Shown: one piece after another, positions 48,877-58,192 of the stretch
Numbering within the stretch: the first letter of the stretch is position 1
Layout: each line of letters starts with the position of its first letter
Assembly (NCBI GenBank): GCA_036960565.1
Contig: JBALXQ010000005.1
Location: 62,001-126,000 of the forward strand
DNA length: 64,000 nucleotides
Direction of reading: 5' to 3'
From: Bermanella sp036960565
Lineage (GTDB): Bacteria; Pseudomonadota; Gammaproteobacteria; Pseudomonadales; Oceanobacteraceae
Made by a program: the position numbers and the translations under genes
Notes under the pieces: model-generated
Database searches by the model: none
Told to the model about the DNA's origin: nothing
Seen by the model: the letters and a program-made list of their open reading frames with translations, nothing else

Positions 48877-49761
48877 ATGGATGAATTTCGTAATGTCGGC
48901 ATTATCGGTCGATTGAACAGTGCCAAGGTTATCGAAACCATAAAACGATTACGACGTTTTTTGGCTGCTGAAGGCATTAATATCATTCTTGAAGAGAAGA
49001 TTGCCTCGGTGATGATGGGTCATGGATTGCAAGTCTGCAGCCCAAAGATGATGGGAGAGATATGTGACCTAGTGATTGTAGTGGGTGGTGATGGCAGTTT
49101 ATTGGGTGCCGCCCGAGCTTTGGCAAAATCGAATGTGCCTATACTGGGTGTTAACCGTGGCCGGTTAGGTTTCCTTACCGATATCAGCCCAGCTAATCTT
49201 GAAGAAAAAGTGGCCGAGGTATTAGAGGGACAATATATTACCGAGCGCCGTTTCATGCTAGAAGCAGAAGTGAAACGAAATGGTGAACCCATAGGATATG
49301 GCGAAGCACTTAACGATGTGATTCTTCACCCTGGTAAATCTGCAAGAATGATTGCCTTTGACTTAAGTATTGAGGGTCAGTTTGTTTATCATCAGCGCAG
49401 TGATGGCATGATTGTAAGCACACCAACAGGTTCTACCGCTTATTCTCTTAGTGGCGGCGGCCCAATAATGCACCCCAAGCTGGATGCAGTGGCACTGGTC
49501 CCAATGTTTCCCCATACCTTAAGCTCCCGCCCAATCGTGGTGGATGCCAATAGTGAAATTAAAATTACCATTAGCGAAGAAATTGATATTTACCCGCAGA
49601 TCAGTTGTGACGGTCAAGTGCATATTACCGCTGCGCCTGGAGATACGGTAACCATTCGTAAATTGGCCCATAAAGTTCGCTTAATTCACCCTATAGATCA
49701 TGATTTTTACGAGACCTGCCGTACTAAATTAGGCTGGGCAGCCCAGAACGGAGAGGGCTAG
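48877..49761 (+). CDS. nadK: NAD kinase NadK
   Basis: 294 residues, the usual length. Phosphorylates NAD to NADP. Motifs: VVGGDGSLLGAAR (about 69-81) with the GGDG core, NRGRLGFLTD, and SDGMIVSTPTGSTAYSLSGGGP with the substrate-binding Thr/Ser. First gene of a run continuing with metallophosphoesterase, rhomboid, DUF1315 and DUF2797, each separated by 1-50 bases, then pepN. Confidence 0.97.
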   Translation: MDEFRNVGIIGRLNSAKVIETIKRLRRFLAAEGINIILEEKIASVMMGHGLQVCSPKMMGEICDLVIVVGGDGSLLGAARALAKSNVPILGVNRGRLGFLTDISPANLEEKVAEVLEGQYITERRFMLEAEVKRNGEPIGYGEALNDVILHPGKSARMIAFDLSIEGQFVYHQRSDGMIVSTPTGSTAYSLSGGGPIMHPKLDAVALVPMFPHTLSSRPIVVDANSEIKITISEEIDIYPQISCDGQVHITAAPGDTVTIRKLAHKVRLIHPIDHDFYETCRTKLGWAAQNGEG

Positions 49762-49762
49762 T

Positions 49763-50725
49763 ATGGCTGCAGTGCAGGGCTATGACCTTATCGGCGATGT
49801 GCACGGTTGCGGTAAAACTCTGTGTGCCTTGCTAGAGCAAATGGGATACTCCAAGGTAAACGGAACCTACCAACATAAAAGTCGTAAAGTGGTTTTTATT
49901 GGTGACATTGTTGACCGCGGCCCCAATATCCGTTTGGCATTGACGGTAGTGCGCGACATGGTGGAGCATGGTCATGCCCACCTTATTATGGGAAATCACG
50001 AATATAATGTATTGGCGTTTTGCACGCCGTCGCGCCCGGGCAGTCCTTTTCCTCACTTGCGTGAACATACGTCTAGAAACAGCTTCATTGTTGATGAAAC
50101 TCTCAAACAGTTTGCGCCTTACCCACAAGAATGGCGTGATCATTTATCTTGGTTTCTAACGCTGCCCTTATATAAAGAGTTTGAGAATTTCAGGGCGGTA
50201 CATGCTTGTTGGGATAAAACACTTATTTCTGAAATGGAGGCAACTCAAGGCTGCAGCCATATGAATGAAGAATTCCTGCATGCTTCTATGGATAGGGATT
50301 CTTTTGCAGGACGTCTGGTTGACCGCCTTACCCGAGGTACAGCGTTAAAGCTGCCTGATGGTCGCAGTATTACTGCTAAAGACGGCTTTGTACGACATTT
50401 CTTTCGCACTAAATTTTGGGAACTGGACCCTCAAGTGTATGACGAGGTGGTATTTCAGCCAGATCCTTTGCCAGAGGACATAGCCGAGCGCTCTATTACC
50501 GATGATGATCGTCAGCAGCTTCATTATTACGCACCAGAAGAAAAAGCCTTGTTTATTGGCCATTATTGGATGAAAGGCATTCCAGGCCCCATTACTCCCA
50601 ATATTGCTTGTCTTGATTACAGCGCGGTGAAATATGGGCGTCTGGCTGCTTACAGAATGGATGGCGAAACACATTTAGACCCGAGCAAGTTTTGTTGGGT
50701 TCGTGTGGATCGTAAAGAAGACTAA
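49763..50725 (+). CDS. Calcineurin-like metallophosphoesterase
   Basis: 320 residues. Dinuclear metal-binding motifs of the PPP-type superfamily: GDVHGC (11-16), GDIVDRGP (47-54), GNHEYN (about 76-81), and a later GHYWMKG. Related to PrpA/PrpE and ApaH-like phosphatases. Starts one base after nadK, so translation is coupled. Substrate unknown, possibly phosphoprotein or nucleotide. Confidence 0.88.
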   Translation: MAAVQGYDLIGDVHGCGKTLCALLEQMGYSKVNGTYQHKSRKVVFIGDIVDRGPNIRLALTVVRDMVEHGHAHLIMGNHEYNVLAFCTPSRPGSPFPHLREHTSRNSFIVDETLKQFAPYPQEWRDHLSWFLTLPLYKEFENFRAVHACWDKTLISEMEATQGCSHMNEEFLHASMDRDSFAGRLVDRLTRGTALKLPDGRSITAKDGFVRHFFRTKFWELDPQVYDEVVFQPDPLPEDIAERSITDDDRQQLHYYAPEEKALFIGHYWMKGIPGPITPNIACLDYSAVKYGRLAAYRMDGETHLDPSKFCWVRVDRKED

Positions 50726-50727
50726 AC

Positions 50728-51525
50728 ATGCAGCTCGCTTTTACCTGTAAACCAAACTTCGCTATTGCCCCTGTTTTATCACAGCTGGATGAACAGAGAA
50801 TTGTTTATCAATTAAAGCGAGATGATTTGAAAATGGAGTTGTGGGTGGAAGACCCTAGGGTAGTGGTGGGTGTTCAAGAGTATTGTCAAAGTTATAGTTT
50901 ATCTCAGCAACGTAGTTTAAATATTGAAAATATGAAAGCTGTTCCTGTGACGAGCTTACTGTTGATAGCCACATTACTTGTGGCCTTGTTGACTCAATTG
51001 GGAGCGAACTTCACTGAATGGTTCTTTATCGCTAGGATGCAATACGACCCAAGGAGTTGGTTCTATTATGAGGGCATCGCTTCTATTTGGCATGCAATCA
51101 GCCCTGTTTTTTTACACTTCAGTGCTGAGCACTTAATCTTCAATGTCCTTTCATTTTGGTATCTCGGCAGTGTATTAGAGCGCGTACTAGGTTTTTTCTT
51201 TTACTCTCTCACTATTATCTTATTGGCCTTGCTCAGTAATTTCTCTCAACTTCTTGTTTCCGGCCCGTTATTTGGCGGTTTGTCAGGCGTGGTGTATGGG
51301 TTGTTGGCCTTTGCCTGGGTATATCAGTTGTCTATCGCAAATTTGACGATACCAAAAGGGTTATTTTATGTGGCGGGAATTTGGTTGTTGTTAGGGATTA
51401 GTGGTGCGTTTGAAAGTATCGGGCTATTTAATATGGCCAATACCGCACATGTAGCTGGGCTGGTGGGTGGACTAATTCTATCCTTGGTGCTGGTTGTGAT
51501 CACCAAGCTAAAACAGAAAAATTAA
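50728..51525 (+). CDS. Rhomboid intramembrane protease (GlpG-like)
   Basis: 265 residues: an N-terminal cytoplasmic domain (1-68) and six membrane helices. GlpG-type catalytic residues: His135 and Asn139 in HLIFNVLSFWYLG, Ser186 in GGLSGVVYG and His241 in NTAHVAGLVGG. Cleaves transmembrane segments within the lipid bilayer. A second rhomboid-family enzyme in the window besides rhombosortase, but of the classic type. Confidence 0.93.
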   Translation: MQLAFTCKPNFAIAPVLSQLDEQRIVYQLKRDDLKMELWVEDPRVVVGVQEYCQSYSLSQQRSLNIENMKAVPVTSLLLIATLLVALLTQLGANFTEWFFIARMQYDPRSWFYYEGIASIWHAISPVFLHFSAEHLIFNVLSFWYLGSVLERVLGFFFYSLTIILLALLSNFSQLLVSGPLFGGLSGVVYGLLAFAWVYQLSIANLTIPKGLFYVAGIWLLLGISGAFESIGLFNMANTAHVAGLVGGLILSLVLVVITKLKQKN

Positions 51526-51547
51526 TTGTAAATAAGAGGTGTTATAA

Positions 51548-51805
51548 ATGAATGTGGAAGACTTAATTGGCTCAATGACGCCTGAAATATATCAAAACAT
51601 GAAGCAAGCTGTGGAACTTGGACGCTGGGGTGACGGGCGTACTATGAGCAGGAATCAGAAGTCACACTGTGTCGAAGCATTAATTCGCTATGAGCACCTG
51701 CGTGATATTGCCGAAACCGAGCGTGTGGGTTATGTAGATATGAGCAATAAAAGAAAAAAGAAAGCTCAAGCCAGCGACACTCAAACCATTAAAATAATAG
51801 AGTAA
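51548..51805 (+). CDS. DUF1315 (YeaC-like) protein
   Basis: 85 residues. Matches the small YeaC/DUF1315 family (MTPEIYQNMKQAVELGRWGDG, HCVEALIRYEH are split over residues 10-50). Basic C-terminus (SNKRKKKAQ). Function unknown. Lies between the rhomboid and DUF2797 genes as in pseudomonads. Confidence 0.87.
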   Translation: MNVEDLIGSMTPEIYQNMKQAVELGRWGDGRTMSRNQKSHCVEALIRYEHLRDIAETERVGYVDMSNKRKKKAQASDTQTIKIIE

Positions 51806-51854
51806 TCTCGGTTCTCTTATTCCATCGCTCTCAAATAAATAGAATGCATAATTT

Positions 51855-52679
51855 ATGATATACCAGGGTTACCTTCGAAAAATGCATATTTCCCCTGAAG
51901 GGGATGTGGCGCAATATCAATTAAAACTAGACGACCAATTAATATCCCTCAATGAAAAGATCGGGCAGCCGATACGCATAGAGTATAAAGGAGATATTAA
52001 ATGCCAGGCTTGTGATCGTAAAACCAACAAGAGCTTTGCTCAAGGATATTGCTATCCCTGTTTTAGTAAGCTGGCTCAGTGTGATCGATGCATTATGAGC
52101 CCTGAGAAATGTCATTATGATCAGGGCACATGTCGAGATCCTAAATGGGGTGAAGAGTTTTGCATGCAGGACCATATTGTTTATTTGGCCAATTCATCTG
52201 GCATTAAAGTGGGAATTACCCGTCATAGTCAGATTCCTACTCGTTGGCTTGACCAGGGTGCCATGCAAGCTATGCCAATTGCTCGAGTGGCCACTCGCCA
52301 ATTGTCTGGCCTGCTTGAGGTGATATTCAAACAACATGTGGCTGACAAAACCAATTGGCGTACCTTGCTCAAGCAAGATGCCGATGATTTAGATTTATCT
52401 TTAAAGCGAGATGAATTATTTGAGCTTTGTCATGAAGAAATCGAAGAGCTTCAATCTGAATATGGTTTGCAAGCAGTTCAACTGGTGTATGACGGATTTC
52501 AGGACACCTTTAAATATCCTGTTACTCAATACCCCACCAAGGTTAGCAGTTTCAATATGGATAAAAATCCACTTGTAGAAGGTAAGTTAATGGGGATTAA
52601 AGGTCAGTACCTTATCCTTGATACTGGTGTGATCAACTTGCGAAAGTACACTTCTTATAACGTCGCCATTGAGTGTTGA
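51855..52679 (+). CDS. DUF2797 zinc-binding protein with GIY-YIG-like core
   Basis: 274 residues. Several Cys pairs (CQACDR near 52, CYPCF near 70, CDRCI near 77, then CHY and CRD) likely bind zinc. The middle (HIVYLANSSGIKVGITR, 104-120) resembles the GIY-YIG nuclease core, followed by RWLDQGA. DUF2797 family, function unknown. Same transcription unit as the genes before and probably pepN 18 bases after. Confidence 0.83.
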   Translation: MIYQGYLRKMHISPEGDVAQYQLKLDDQLISLNEKIGQPIRIEYKGDIKCQACDRKTNKSFAQGYCYPCFSKLAQCDRCIMSPEKCHYDQGTCRDPKWGEEFCMQDHIVYLANSSGIKVGITRHSQIPTRWLDQGAMQAMPIARVATRQLSGLLEVIFKQHVADKTNWRTLLKQDADDLDLSLKRDELFELCHEEIEELQSEYGLQAVQLVYDGFQDTFKYPVTQYPTKVSSFNMDKNPLVEGKLMGIKGQYLILDTGVINLRKYTSYNVAIEC

Positions 52680-52697
52680 TTAAAAGGAAATTTAATA

Positions 52698-55346
52698 ATG
52701 AAAGATGCTCAACCCAAAGCCATTTTTTTAAAAGACTATCAAGCACCTGCCTATTTAATTAAGCAAACACAGTTAACTTTTGAGCTGTTTGAAGATCATG
52801 CTCTAGTATCTTCTCAGCTGAAGGTAGTGGCAAATGATGGGACTGAATCCAATTCTGATTTGGTGTTGGATGGGCAAGAATTAGAGTTGTTATCTGTTGC
52901 AATTGACGGTGTTGCATTGGGTGAAAGTGAATACCTGTTGGGTGCGGATACGCTAACACTAAAGAGCTTGCCTAAAAGTTTTACTTTAAGCATTCAAACT
53001 AAGATTAAGCCGCAAGAAAATACAGCATTAGAAGGATTGTACAAATCTAGCAAGATGTTTTGTACTCAATGTGAGGCACAAGGGTTTCGCCGCATTACCT
53101 ATTACTTGGATCGTCCAGATGTGATGAGTGTATTTGAGACACGAATTATCGCTGATAAAAGTAAATACCCTGTTTTACTGTCCAATGGAAACCTGTCTGA
53201 ATCTTCCGAATTGAGTGATGGTCGGCATATGACTGTATGGCAAGATCCCCATAAAAAGCCTTGTTACCTCTTTGCTTTGGTGGCGGGGAATTTACAACAT
53301 ATAGAAGATGATTTTACCACTGCGTCTGGTACCGATGTAACTTTGCGAATTTATGTGGAGCCACAAAATATTGATAAATGTGACTACGCCATGGATTCTT
53401 TAATTAGGGCTATGAAGTGGGATGAGGAAAATTACGGGCGTGAATACGATTTAAATATCTTCAATATTGTAGCGGTTGATGATTTCAATATGGGGGCAAT
53501 GGAAAATAAAAGTTTAAACATATTTAATTCCTCTTGTGTTTTGGCTAATCCAAAAACCGCTACCGATAATGCTTACCAAAGAATTGAAGCAGTAGTGGCC
53601 CATGAATACTTTCATAACTGGTCTGGTAATAGGGTCACCTGTCGTGATTGGTTTCAGTTAAGCCTTAAGGAAGGTTTTACCGTATTTCGCGATGCCCAAT
53701 TCTCGGCAGATATGGGCTCTTCTACGGTTAAGCGTATTGAAGATGCAACGGTATTAAGGACTGTTCAATTTGCAGAAGATGCCGGTCCCATGGCCCATGC
53801 TATTTTACCGGCGTCTTTTATTGAGATATCCAATTTTTATACTGTCACAATTTATGAGAAAGGCGCTGAAGTGGTGCGTATGATTCACAACCTGCTCGGG
53901 GCTGAATTGTTTCGTAAGGGCTCGGATTTGTATTTTGAGCGTCATGATGGTCAAGCAGTGACCACTGAAGACTTTGTATTAGCAATGGAAGATGCCAGTG
54001 GCGTAGATCTTAAGCAGTTTCGTACTTGGTATCATCAAGCTGGAACCCCCTCGGTGAAAGTGAGCGACGAATATGACAGTGCAGCTAAGCAATATAAGAT
54101 AACTTTCGAGCAAAGCTGTCCTGAAACGCCAGAATCAAGTAAGAAACAGCCTTATCATATTCCTGTTGCATTGGGGTTGATATTGGAAGATGGCAGTAGT
54201 GCAGAGCTAAATTGCGTTGCCGGTGGTGAATTCAATGTCAAAACCTCTGTGTTGGCCCTCAAAGAAGCTCAGCAAACATTCACATTCTCAGGGGTTACTA
54301 GTAAACCAGTACCATCCTTGTTGCGTGGGTTTAGTGCACCAGTAAAGCTTCATTACCCTTATTCTTTTGAGCAGCTTCTGTTTTTAATGGAAAGCGATAC
54401 GGATGGCTTTAACCAATGGGATGCTGGGCAAACATTGGCTTCAGGTGTGATTCTAGATTTAGCTGATGATGTGCTAACTGGTAAGCCTCTGCAGTTAAAT
54501 GAAAAATTAGCTGCAGTGTTTGCCAAATTGGTAATGAAAGCTGATGTAGATAAGGCAATGCTGGCGCAAATGTTAACTCTGCCCAGCCTTAGTTTCCTAA
54601 TTGAACAGCAAAATCCGGCGCAAATTCATGCTTTGTATAGTGCTCGTTCATATGTGAAACAAGCTCTGGCTAAATCACTTCATGAACTTTTCCATCAAAA
54701 TTATATGCAATTGAATGATTCTGGCGCATATTCACCAGCTTCTGACGCGATGGCACAACGTTCTTTAAAGAATTTGTGTTTACAATACATGTTAGAAAGT
54801 GGCGAGCCGCAGTACTTGCCGATTGCTATTGCGCAGTTTGACCAAGCGAACAACATGACAGATCAAAGCGCTGCGTTATCTGCCATTGTAAATAGCCAAT
54901 TTCAGGATGATGCCAAAACAGTTTTATCTCAGTTTTACGAACAGTGGAAGAGCGAGCCGTTGGTGGTGAATTTGTGGTTAGCAATTCAGGCTGGTAGTGA
55001 TCGTTTGCAAGGTATTGAAGCGATTGATGTGTTAATGAAACACGAAGCTTTTGATATTAAGAATCCAAATAAAGTTCGTTCGGTAGTAGGGGTCTTTGCT
55101 GGCCAGAATTTGCGCCATTTTCATGCTTCAAGTGGCTTAGGGTATCAGTGGTTGGCGGATAGGATTATTGAACTGGATACGCTTAACCCTCAGATAGCAT
55201 CCAGACTTCTGGGGCCGCTAACCAAGTGGAAGCGACTGGCATCTGAAAATAGCCTTCAGATGAAAGCTGCACTGGAGAAAATTCAAAATAAGGGCAGTTT
55301 GTCGAAAGATGTCTATGAAGTTGTCAGTAAAAGTCTAGTAAACTGA
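52698..55346 (+). CDS. pepN: Aminopeptidase N PepN
   Basis: 882 residues (E. coli 870). Zinc metallopeptidase of the M1 family, releasing N-terminal amino acids from peptides in the cytoplasm. GAMEN exopeptidase motif near 266, zinc site HEYFH (302-306) with the third ligand Glu325 in KEGFT, and the catalytic Tyr in ISNFYTVTIYEKG. Ends at a probable terminator at 55378. Confidence 0.97.
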   Translation: MKDAQPKAIFLKDYQAPAYLIKQTQLTFELFEDHALVSSQLKVVANDGTESNSDLVLDGQELELLSVAIDGVALGESEYLLGADTLTLKSLPKSFTLSIQTKIKPQENTALEGLYKSSKMFCTQCEAQGFRRITYYLDRPDVMSVFETRIIADKSKYPVLLSNGNLSESSELSDGRHMTVWQDPHKKPCYLFALVAGNLQHIEDDFTTASGTDVTLRIYVEPQNIDKCDYAMDSLIRAMKWDEENYGREYDLNIFNIVAVDDFNMGAMENKSLNIFNSSCVLANPKTATDNAYQRIEAVVAHEYFHNWSGNRVTCRDWFQLSLKEGFTVFRDAQFSADMGSSTVKRIEDATVLRTVQFAEDAGPMAHAILPASFIEISNFYTVTIYEKGAEVVRMIHNLLGAELFRKGSDLYFERHDGQAVTTEDFVLAMEDASGVDLKQFRTWYHQAGTPSVKVSDEYDSAAKQYKITFEQSCPETPESSKKQPYHIPVALGLILEDGSSAELNCVAGGEFNVKTSVLALKEAQQTFTFSGVTSKPVPSLLRGFSAPVKLHYPYSFEQLLFLMESDTDGFNQWDAGQTLASGVILDLADDVLTGKPLQLNEKLAAVFAKLVMKADVDKAMLAQMLTLPSLSFLIEQQNPAQIHALYSARSYVKQALAKSLHELFHQNYMQLNDSGAYSPASDAMAQRSLKNLCLQYMLESGEPQYLPIAIAQFDQANNMTDQSAALSAIVNSQFQDDAKTVLSQFYEQWKSEPLVVNLWLAIQAGSDRLQGIEAIDVLMKHEAFDIKNPNKVRSVVGVFAGQNLRHFHASSGLGYQWLADRIIELDTLNPQIASRLLGPLTKWKRLASENSLQMKAALEKIQNKGSLSKDVYEVVSKSLVN

Positions 55347-55377
55347 GTTATTCTAGTTTTGTTTATGGAATAGACGT

Positions 55378-55418
55378 ACCAGTGGCGTATTTGGTTGTAT
55401 GACACTGGTTTATTTTAT
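55378..55418 (+). terminator. Probable terminator after pepN
   Basis: ACCAGTG and CACTGGT around an 18-base loop, followed by TTTATTTTAT. Confidence 0.6.
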
Positions 55419-55523
55419 ATGCTAGAGCAATAATAATAAATTACATGCCAAAGTTGAAACTTCTGTACTAATTTCTAGCTGCAGCTGTAGTCATTCTGAG
55501 TCGTGGCTGGAGGTATAATAAAA

Positions 55524-56891
55524 ATGAGAAAGACAAGTATATTGTTGACCAGTTTGTGCCTTACCCTGGGTTTGAACTCATTAGTTCAGGCAAAGGTAAG
55601 TGAGCAACAAGCCGAAGCACTGGGAACAACATTGACCCCATTGGGTGGCCAGCGCGCAGGTAATGCTGACGGCTCCATTCCTGAATGGCGCGGAGGAATT
55701 CAATTTCCACCAAATTCTTATAAGCAGCCTGGCCAGCATCATCCCGATCCGTTTCCAAGCGATGTGCCTTTATTTACAATAACTGCTCAAAATATGGACA
55801 AGTACTCTAAGTTTTTGAGTGATGGTCAAAAAGCGTTATTTAAAACCTATCCTGACTCTTTCAAAATGCCGATTTATAAATCTCGCCGTACGGCCTCAGC
55901 GCCTCAGTGGATTTATGACAAGACCTCTGATAACGCAACAAATGCGACGTTGGCTGAAAATGGCAATGGTATTGTACACGCCGTAGGCGGTACCCCATTC
56001 CCTATGCCAAAAAACGGCTTGGAAGTAATTTGGAATCACAATACTCGCTGGCGCGGTGAATACGGTATTCGTAGAGCATCAGAAGTGGCAGTACAAAGAG
56101 ATGGTAATTACAGCTTGATTACCACTCAAGCTGAAGTGGATCATAACTATAATAAGCGTGGTATGACCGCTGAAACATTGAACAATGTTTTATTCTATTA
56201 TCTGTCATTTACCAAAGCACCAGCCCGTTTGGCCGGTGGAGCCGTCTTGGCTCATGATACTTTGAATCAGATGGCAGAACCTCGCCGAGCTTGGGGTTAC
56301 AACGCAGGCCAGCGCCGCGTACGTAAAGCGCCAAACCTAGCTTATGATACGCCGGTAGCAGCAGCAGATGGTCTTCGTACCATTGATGAAACCGACATGT
56401 TCAACGGTTCACCAAACCGCTATAACTGGAAACTAGTTGGCAAGAAAGAAATCTTTATTCCATACAATAATTACCGCATTAGTTCTCCTGAAGTATCGTA
56501 TGCGCAATTGCTTATGCCGGGTCACATAAATTCAGAATATACCCGATATGAAAAACACCGTGTTTGGGTAGTGGAGGCAGTACTTAAGCCTGGGCAGCGT
56601 CATATTTATCATAAACGCCGTTTCTATATAGATGAAGATAGCTGGGGTGCTGCGGTTATTGACTTGTACGACGAACGCGATGAATTGTGGCGTGTGAGCA
56701 TGGCTTATTTGAAGAATTTTTATGAGTTACCAGGAGTTTGGACGGCCATGGATGTTTATCACGACATTCAGGCTCGCCGATATCACGTACAAGGAATGGA
56801 CAACGAAGAGCGTACTACCATTGACTTTAGTCAGGTGTCACCTGGTGCACGTTACTTCACTCCACAGGAATTACGCCGTCGTGGACGATAA
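55524..56891 (+). CDS. DUF1329 exported protein (RND module)
   Basis: 455 residues from ATG 55524 (GGAGG upstream); a GTG at 55503 would lengthen the n-region. Signal peptide cleaved near VQA|KVS (residue 23). DUF1329, related to LolA/outer-membrane lipoprotein-sorting folds, with TPLGGQRAGNADGSIPEW near residue 36. It forms a module with a YCF48 protein and an MMPL exporter; the trio recurs in marine gammaproteobacteria and is thought to move lipid-like or hydrophobic substrates. Substrate unknown. Confidence 0.88.
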   Translation: MRKTSILLTSLCLTLGLNSLVQAKVSEQQAEALGTTLTPLGGQRAGNADGSIPEWRGGIQFPPNSYKQPGQHHPDPFPSDVPLFTITAQNMDKYSKFLSDGQKALFKTYPDSFKMPIYKSRRTASAPQWIYDKTSDNATNATLAENGNGIVHAVGGTPFPMPKNGLEVIWNHNTRWRGEYGIRRASEVAVQRDGNYSLITTQAEVDHNYNKRGMTAETLNNVLFYYLSFTKAPARLAGGAVLAHDTLNQMAEPRRAWGYNAGQRRVRKAPNLAYDTPVAAADGLRTIDETDMFNGSPNRYNWKLVGKKEIFIPYNNYRISSPEVSYAQLLMPGHINSEYTRYEKHRVWVVEAVLKPGQRHIYHKRRFYIDEDSWGAAVIDLYDERDELWRVSMAYLKNFYELPGVWTAMDVYHDIQARRYHVQGMDNEERTTIDFSQVSPGARYFTPQELRRRGR

Positions 56892-56971
56892 TAATAAATA
56901 GAGATACTTAGGCAGTGCATTCTTGCACTGCTTCACTATTAAAATAAGAAATTGATTTTGGAGATTTACTG

Positions 56972-58183
56972 ATGCGATCACTGTGTTCAGTGCGCGCCAT
57001 GTTTGGTGCTGTCACCCGTACTGTGGGGAGCGGTGCTTTAATAGCGACATTAGCAATCACTTCTTTGCAATCCCAAGCCGAATGGCAGGATCCATTGCAA
57101 ACCCCGGCCATGAAAACTTTAAAAGCCCCTTCTTCATTGTTGCTCGACGTGGTTTCGGCCGGTGATCGGTTAGTGGCTGTAGGTGAACGTGGTCACATCA
57201 TTTTAAGTGATGACGATGGTTATAGCTGGTCTCAGGCTAACGTCCCAGTGATCACAACTCTAACCGGTATTTATTTTGTAAATCCTACCACTGGCTGGGC
57301 TGTTGGACATGATGCTGTTGTTTTAAAAACTGAGGACGCAGGGAAAACCTGGGTTAAGCAGTTTGACGGTTTTGATGCTAACAAGATGGTGCTAGAACAA
57401 GCCAAACAAGTGAAATCTCAGTTAGAAGGTGAGCTAAAGAAAGTCAATGTGATGGGTAATAGTTCTCGTATTTCTGATGTTGAAGAAAAACTAGAAAATG
57501 CCAGTTACGCTTTGGAAGACGCCGAAATAGATTTTGAAGATAGATCAACCAAGCCTTTATTAGACCTTTGGTTTAAAAATTCTCAAGAAGGTTTTGTTAT
57601 CGGTGCTTATGGCATGATTTTTAAAACTACCGACGGCGGTAAAAGTTGGGCTGACTGGTCTAGTCATGTGGAAAACCCTGATCGCTTTCATTTAAATAGC
57701 ATTGCCGATACCGGCAACGGTCGTTTGATGATTGTAGGGGAGGCTGGATTAATGTTGCGAACCCTAAATGGTGGCGACAAATGGGGCACAATGTTTAGTC
57801 CATATGAAGGTTCTTTTTTTGGTGTTACGAGCCTAAACAAGCAAGGTGTTCAGTTTGCTTTTGGCTTGCGTGGCAACCTTGCGCGTAGTGAAGATTTTGG
57901 TGGTACATGGAAATTAATGGATACCAAGACAGAGCAAAGCCTAATTGGTGCTACCGATCGCCTAGGTCGTGTGGCTTATGTTGTAGGTAACGGTGGTGCA
58001 TTTGTTAAGGGCATAGATGTAGGTCGTAAGTGGGAAAGTAGAGTTCGTAAGGGTCGTGGCAGTGCAGCAGCCATTATTGAAAGTAAAGCCGGGCACTTTG
58101 TTATTGTTGGTGAGAACGGTGTAGAGCTCTTGGATAAACTGGGTCAGCGTTTATCTGTGTCTATTAAGAGCATTGAAGGTTAG
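56972..58183 (+). CDS. YCF48/BNR-repeat exported protein (RND module)
   Basis: 403 residues. Signal peptide cleaved near SQA|EWQ (residue 36). Repeated blades of a beta-propeller with BNR/YCF48 patterns (SDDDGYSW, TEDAGKTW, TTDGGKSW, LNGGDKW). Residues 130-185 interrupt the propeller with a charged helical insert (LEQAKQVKSQLEGELKK), probably coiled coil. Nine bases separate it from the MMPL gene. Likely periplasmic partner of the exporter. Confidence 0.88.
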   Translation: MRSLCSVRAMFGAVTRTVGSGALIATLAITSLQSQAEWQDPLQTPAMKTLKAPSSLLLDVVSAGDRLVAVGERGHIILSDDDGYSWSQANVPVITTLTGIYFVNPTTGWAVGHDAVVLKTEDAGKTWVKQFDGFDANKMVLEQAKQVKSQLEGELKKVNVMGNSSRISDVEEKLENASYALEDAEIDFEDRSTKPLLDLWFKNSQEGFVIGAYGMIFKTTDGGKSWADWSSHVENPDRFHLNSIADTGNGRLMIVGEAGLMLRTLNGGDKWGTMFSPYEGSFFGVTSLNKQGVQFAFGLRGNLARSEDFGGTWKLMDTKTEQSLIGATDRLGRVAYVVGNGGAFVKGIDVGRKWESRVRKGRGSAAAIIESKAGHFVIVGENGVELLDKLGQRLSVSIKSIEG

Positions 58184-58192
58184 GAGATTAAT